From positions 6,435-70,434 of the forward strand of contig NMRA01000996.1 of the NCBI GenBank assembly GCA_002633005.1: a DNA stretch of 64,000 nt, written 5' to 3'. Position numbers and translations under genes: made by a program. The number at the start of each line of letters is the position of its first letter. The stretch's first letter is position 1. The notes beneath the pieces are model-generated. The model made no database searches. It was not told where the DNA came from and saw only the letters and a program-made list of their open reading frames with translations. Below, piece after piece: positions 59,131 through 64,000 of the stretch. The DNA comes from Phoronis australis. Its lineage: Eukaryota; Phoronida; Phoronidae.

Positions 59131-61224
59131 CTTAAAATCGTCTGTTTTTATGAAACCTCCTATTTGATATTCCCTCTAGTCGGTGCGCATTTTCGTATTT
59201 CTATTGCTGAACTTAGTTGTCCTATGTGTAGACAAATGCGAAACGCTTTCATTTTCAATCGCTTCNGAATGACACGTTCTGAGTCCGAATGCTGCTCAGT
59301 GGAGTTAGACTTATTGGACGGTCGTGGCCCCGGCCACTGGGCTGCGAGTTTGGGAGAATTGTATATTCCACTCGCCGTATCGACGAAGACAATTTCCATT
59401 TAGGGAAAATCTATCCTCTGTTTAAGGTAACTGTGAACTTCGTTTACGAGGTTGTACTTATGTACAAATATCTTAAATTCTGTTAGCTCTAACCCCTACA
59501 AAGCATATATTTTCTGAAAGGTGAATAAATTTCCCAAAAAATTAATATTCCTATTTACCTGTCTTCATTTTTACGGGATATTCATTTTTAAATATTTTTT
59601 TACTTTAAACAGAGATTTTAAATATATTGTTCATCAAATCATATTGATCATTTGTTAATATGTTGACAATGGCATTTTCGAGGGAACCGTGTCTCAAATT
59701 TTTGAAATAGGTACATTGTATGAGCTTTTTTAAAACTTTGTAAATGGGCCACAGCGGGGGTGAAATATATCGGTTATCATTTTTCATTCGCGAAATAACT
59801 TTTCGTTTTCAGTGTTGGTGTCTTTTTTAAAGAATTGGTGGTAAATATATGAAATGTGTAAGATTTTTTTTTCGTTCGGAAGCATTTGATGTGAACGTCC
59901 ACAATGATTCTTTAATTTTTACCGAGGTTATTTACGCGCGATTGTTTACATCTGGCTACGCACTGTGAATGTCGCTTGGTGTGTTTCAAAGCGCTCCGCA
60001 CGACGATAAACAACACGGACACGAACCAACAACTAAAGCAAAATCAAATTCATAAACTACCCGTTAATACACTTTTAGTAATAAATCTTACTTCGTAACG
60101 TCATGGTCCCACACTGTATGGCTCGCAGCTTTGTAACACTGACTCTCAGTTACATTTCAATTTACGGCATTAACTGTATTTACCTGGGGTACACGGTCGC
60201 ACTTATTTCCGTTGTTGGTGACCGTTGTCCACAGCTAGAAGGTGTAATCCATGTCCGGTTTCCTTCCGATGTGCTCCGATATTCAGGTTGTAAGACCTGC
60301 AGCGATGGATCAGTACACAATACAGTTATGATAATCATGAAAGAACATTTCAACCAGAGCCACTTGGGTTTAGAAGTCACCTACAACGAATTAGCTATGC
60401 AATTAGTACTAGTGGGTTAGTTATACAAATTGTCCAAATTAACAGTATCCACGTTTGCCTTAAATGCCCCACTTTTCATTCAGCGTTACAACACCGTATC
60501 GGTTAGTGGCAATTGAAAACGCTTATAATCGCCAGTCCACTCAGTGGACTCAAAAAGAAATTATCGCTGTTTTATACAGGTATATAACGGTCATTTGATT
60601 TCGCAACTGGCGACATAATCAATACATCGACCAATATCACCAATACTGAATGTCACGTTTCTCCAATCATTTTAACTGTTAATTTTTTGACTGCTGAAAC
60701 CATATTATATTCACGCATAATGTGCATAGCAGTATCCCTCAACCATTATACATGTAGATACGCTGTACACAACCGGGCTTCCTTTTAAAATCAAGTTTTT
60801 TAAGCGACATCAAAATGTCTACGGATGTGAAGTTAAAAACATAAAACGTGAAACTCTGATGTTTTGCTGAGCTACACAAGTGTGTCCCTGTCTATTTCTC
60901 ATACAGCACGTTGTTTTTGTTGTCGAAATTATGACTCCTTAACAATCTTCGGGGATATTCTAATTTAGTCTGGTCACTGCGTATTGCACAACCAATCTAT
61001 TTTTGCTTAGTGGAGTTGCCAACTTTCTCACCAGCTGCCTCACTATACCAAAGCTCAGTGTAATCGTGTGTCTCCGTTAGGACTATCACGATTTTAAAAT
61101 AATTATCTGCGCGTGAGTGTGTGCGGTGTCTGTACATATACCCATATGGCATAATGGCACGAACAAGTGATCGGACTTGGAAAAGGTCACCTGCAAGGGT
61201 AAAGCGAAGTGCACGTCATGGGAA

Positions 61225-61700
61225 AGACTTGTTTAAGGTTATGCAGGACCCCAGAAAAATGTCCCAATGTAGTAGCTGAAAGAGAAACTTTTTAATACTA
61301 TGCTTTATGCGCTGTTGCAATGAAAAATGCTTTCGGGAATTGTGTGATCCAACTTTGCATGAGGGCGGACTATAACTTTTATGATTTTCAGGGAAAGATA
61401 AAAAGGTTCATTACACGAAAATGAAGTGACACTTCAGAAATTTTTAACATGGTTTTTGAAATCTCATTTCGAACATTTATATCAAACCAACTTTGGATAT
61501 GTTAGGGAGACCGTTGGTTTGCGATCAATGCCCCTTTCTTTTATGCTGTTTTTTCTAGTAAAACATAGTCACATGACCCAATGAATGGTAGACCAATAAA
61601 AAATAACAAATCGAATTATACAGGCTGTCTACTTTCAGAAAATACATGTACACACTTTTAAAATCTATAGTGTCCAATATGTTGGGCTAAATACATAGAT
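61225..61700 (+). repeat. copy of dispersed repeat family 'ccgttg-ttttg'
   Basis: Begins ttaaggttatgcaggacccc (as 22700), then aacatttatatcaaacca, accgttggtttgcgatcaatg, agtcacatgacccaatgaat, aaatcgaattatacagg and tctactttcag. It is the most complete copy here. Confidence 0.7.
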
Positions 61701-64000
61701 TTGTCGATAAGCACCTGCTTGACAAGAAACAACATGTTTTAGTTCCAGCGTGCAACAAATTTACTTTTGTAACAGAGACTAATCGAACGGTTGTAACGTT
61801 GGCTATCACAATAAACATTTCCGATTTGGAACTGTATCGCATTTTTTTCAATTTCCCTCTCACGCACATGCTCGGACAAGCAGGATGAAGCACGTATTGT
61901 GATAGAACACGTTGTTATTGAGTTCACTTTGAATTGTTGGGCTTAAACAATTGGCTTCTTCAGTTATTTCTCAGGGTGTGTACATGCAGTCAGTCGGTAA
62001 TTTGACGGAAGTGGAAAACACTGACTAATTGTTAATAATGACTTGAAGCTTCGTGAACAATCGCAATTTCGGATTTGATCAATGCTGAACGGTACTGTGG
62101 CACTCGGCTGGCGCTTGAAGCACAACGACATAAAATATTTTTGAACACTTGAGTAGTAGCGTGTCAAGTGAGCGGGCCATGTATAGGCACGTTTCATGAA
62201 TAGAACGTTGGAGAAATGCAAACTACGCGAAGTGACATATTGTCGGCGACACTGTTGTTCACATGTGATCAGTTCCAAGACGAATATGAATAGTCGGTCT
62301 TGTCAGCGGTCTTAGTCCGACGCTTAAAAGCCAGTCTGCACGGCCACTAAAAGCGAGTGATAAGCGCATAACTTTAGTCCATCCTGTATGGTACACGAGC
62401 CCAGAAATGCGTGTCGATGCACGCCAAAGATACTCTCAAAATACATACTATATGTCCAACACATATGGGCAGAGGTAGTTTAACATACATTTTGAAGTCT
62501 TAACGTTGCTTGCTAATTTATTTACGTCAGACCTGTAATTGAGCTTTGTACATGTTCATTATACAAGTGATTATTGGAAGAACTGCGATAGCTATAGGTA
62601 CAAATGTATTCACAGTGGGAGACCATGAGAGCTTAATTTGTTCTTTTTAGACATACTTATGGTATACATCATTAATGAATAAAGGAGTAATGCGTACGTC
62701 ATAACAAAGACAAATAGATCTGATGCGCCGGAAGTTGGGTGAGGTTTGCAATCTCGCTAAGTAATAGGTAAAAACGCGTGATGAATGTTCACGCGCTAAA
62801 GAATCAATTGCCACTCCAGACAAAACAAATTTTCGTCCAAACAATTAAAGAACTACCATTACCGTTCAAATATCGTTCAAGAACTCGCACAATCACTCCC
62901 ACTCAATCAGAAAAATTGCCGCAGGACGTTTTGTATTTCTTCAAAGTTATAATTTGCAACTGCTCCAAGTTCAGCGGCTCCGTGTCACCCCGATTATTTT
63001 GAGAACAAACTCGTAAGAAACGGACATTACTTTATGGTTCGCCATAGCTTAACTTAGATCTGATTTTTTCTAATAGATTTAGTATCCATTTTCATTTATA
63101 GCAAGGACCTTAAATTTTATTTGCATAACAGCTTTTCTGTGTTTTTTGTTCATGCCTGGTTCTGTATTTGTAAACAGATCGTTTAATAATCAAATTATCA
63201 TGTTGCTATACCATAGAATTTGTCTCTTGTAATTTTGATATCTATCAGTAAGTAATCCATTTTATATTTAATGTTCTTATAATTGTTAATCTGTTAATAA
63301 CGTTTCCGATATGCGGGCAGTGATTGTATCAATTCTTGTATAATTCTTAAAACGAAATAAAAATCTGTCTATTAGCAGGTGACTAGTTAAGTGATAACGA
63401 CTCGGAAAAGAGCGACATCGGCCGGGACTCCGCAAAAGCTTTCTTGAGAGCCCAATATAATGGTTATACATGTAATTCCCCATTCCGAAGCGCCGCGTTC
63501 CTTTCCCGAGTTGGTCTGAGTAAGAGTCCTGAACACAGGTAATTTAATTAGAAATCACAAAACTTTTATATAATAATAACAATATGAATAATAATAATAA
63601 CAAAAAGAGCAGTGACGAGTAAAAATAATAGTGATATAGTATGTAGCAAAAACCTAAAGCGGCTCTGAACGATGTCGTCGTGCCAAAAACAGATTTGTTT
63701 TCGCACGCATACATACGCTTCAATAACGACTTCTATCACGGTGTTATATGTCAGAAGTGAAATTGGTAACACGATTTCGTGTAGAAAAATCCATCGTGCC
63801 AATATCTTGAACTTTCGGTGTCTGAGCTGTACGTTCATTCCGTGTCTTCAGTGTTATTGAGCTTTGTCTGATGCAATAACTGTCTAGGAACTGACAGTTC
63901 ATCTCGAACCCAAAGCTTATGTCTAAACTGAGTAAGGAACAAGATGTAACTACAGAGGTGACGTAGGAATTATTCTCTGGTAACGGACATTAAACCAATA
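61701..64000. other. noncoding, nothing recognised
   Basis: AT-rich sequence with an aataat-type low-complexity run near 63570-63640. No exon with splice support and a family motif was found on either strand. Confidence 0.4.

Noticed and set aside
59160-59486. plus- and minus-strand frames of about 65-79 codons around the N at 59265
   Set aside because: No family motif, an unknown base inside, and a stop codon directly before the minus-strand ATG; not enough to call a gene.

Overview
The window is animal nuclear DNA: AT-rich, gene-poor, with introns of about 0.1-5 kb, GT-AG splice sites and many short non-autonomous repeats. An acid-sensing-type DEG/ENaC channel gene, a TSPAN6/7-type tetraspanin, a Penelope-like retroelement remnant and frequent palindromic acatgtacatgt-type motifs point to a marine invertebrate deuterostome. 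A hemichordate-like animal is my best guess; this is inferred, not shown. A 97-base N run and three single Ns mark assembly joins or uncertain bases.

Layout. 1-318: tRNA-derived SINE. About 1290-2225: inverted-repeat segment. 2540-3360: 139-bp tandem repeat. 7927-9640: element with terminal inverted repeats. 10761-20932 (+): tetraspanin gene, six exons all joined in phase 0; the exon for its extreme N terminus is not securely found. A probable 3' UTR runs to a poly(A) signal at 23183. 26129-26535: broken Penelope-like GIY-YIG fragment. 27787-34826 (-): two-exon gene for a 598-residue coiled-coil, otherwise disordered protein I do not recognise. 36.6-38 kb: small inverted-repeat elements. 38232-44930: two tandem copies of a 3.3-kb segment, separated by the N run. 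44677-55335 (-): complete ASIC-like channel gene. 55.9-64 kb: mostly noncoding with repeats.

The channel gene was rebuilt exon by exon from splice phases. Eight exons (218, 553, 78, 178, 54, 160, 92 and 164 coding bases) total 1497 bases, giving 498 residues plus stop. Every junction is phase-compatible, and the family's landmarks occur in order: HG motif, TM1, post-TM1 motif, cysteine-rich thumb, TM2 with a GAS filter. Exons of 54 and 92 bases are too short to stand out as open frames. The last exon (TM2, tail and stop) also exists intact in the other copy of the 3.3-kb duplication, so either copy could end the protein; alternatively the second copy is an unmerged haplotype.

No operon-like or defence-like system is present. 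The most unusual features are the duplicated TM2 exon around a gap, perfect intronic palindromes (31-bp and 23-bp arms), a foldback MITE family with copies in both the tetraspanin 3' UTR region and a channel intron, and a dispersed repeat family of six copies all in one orientation.
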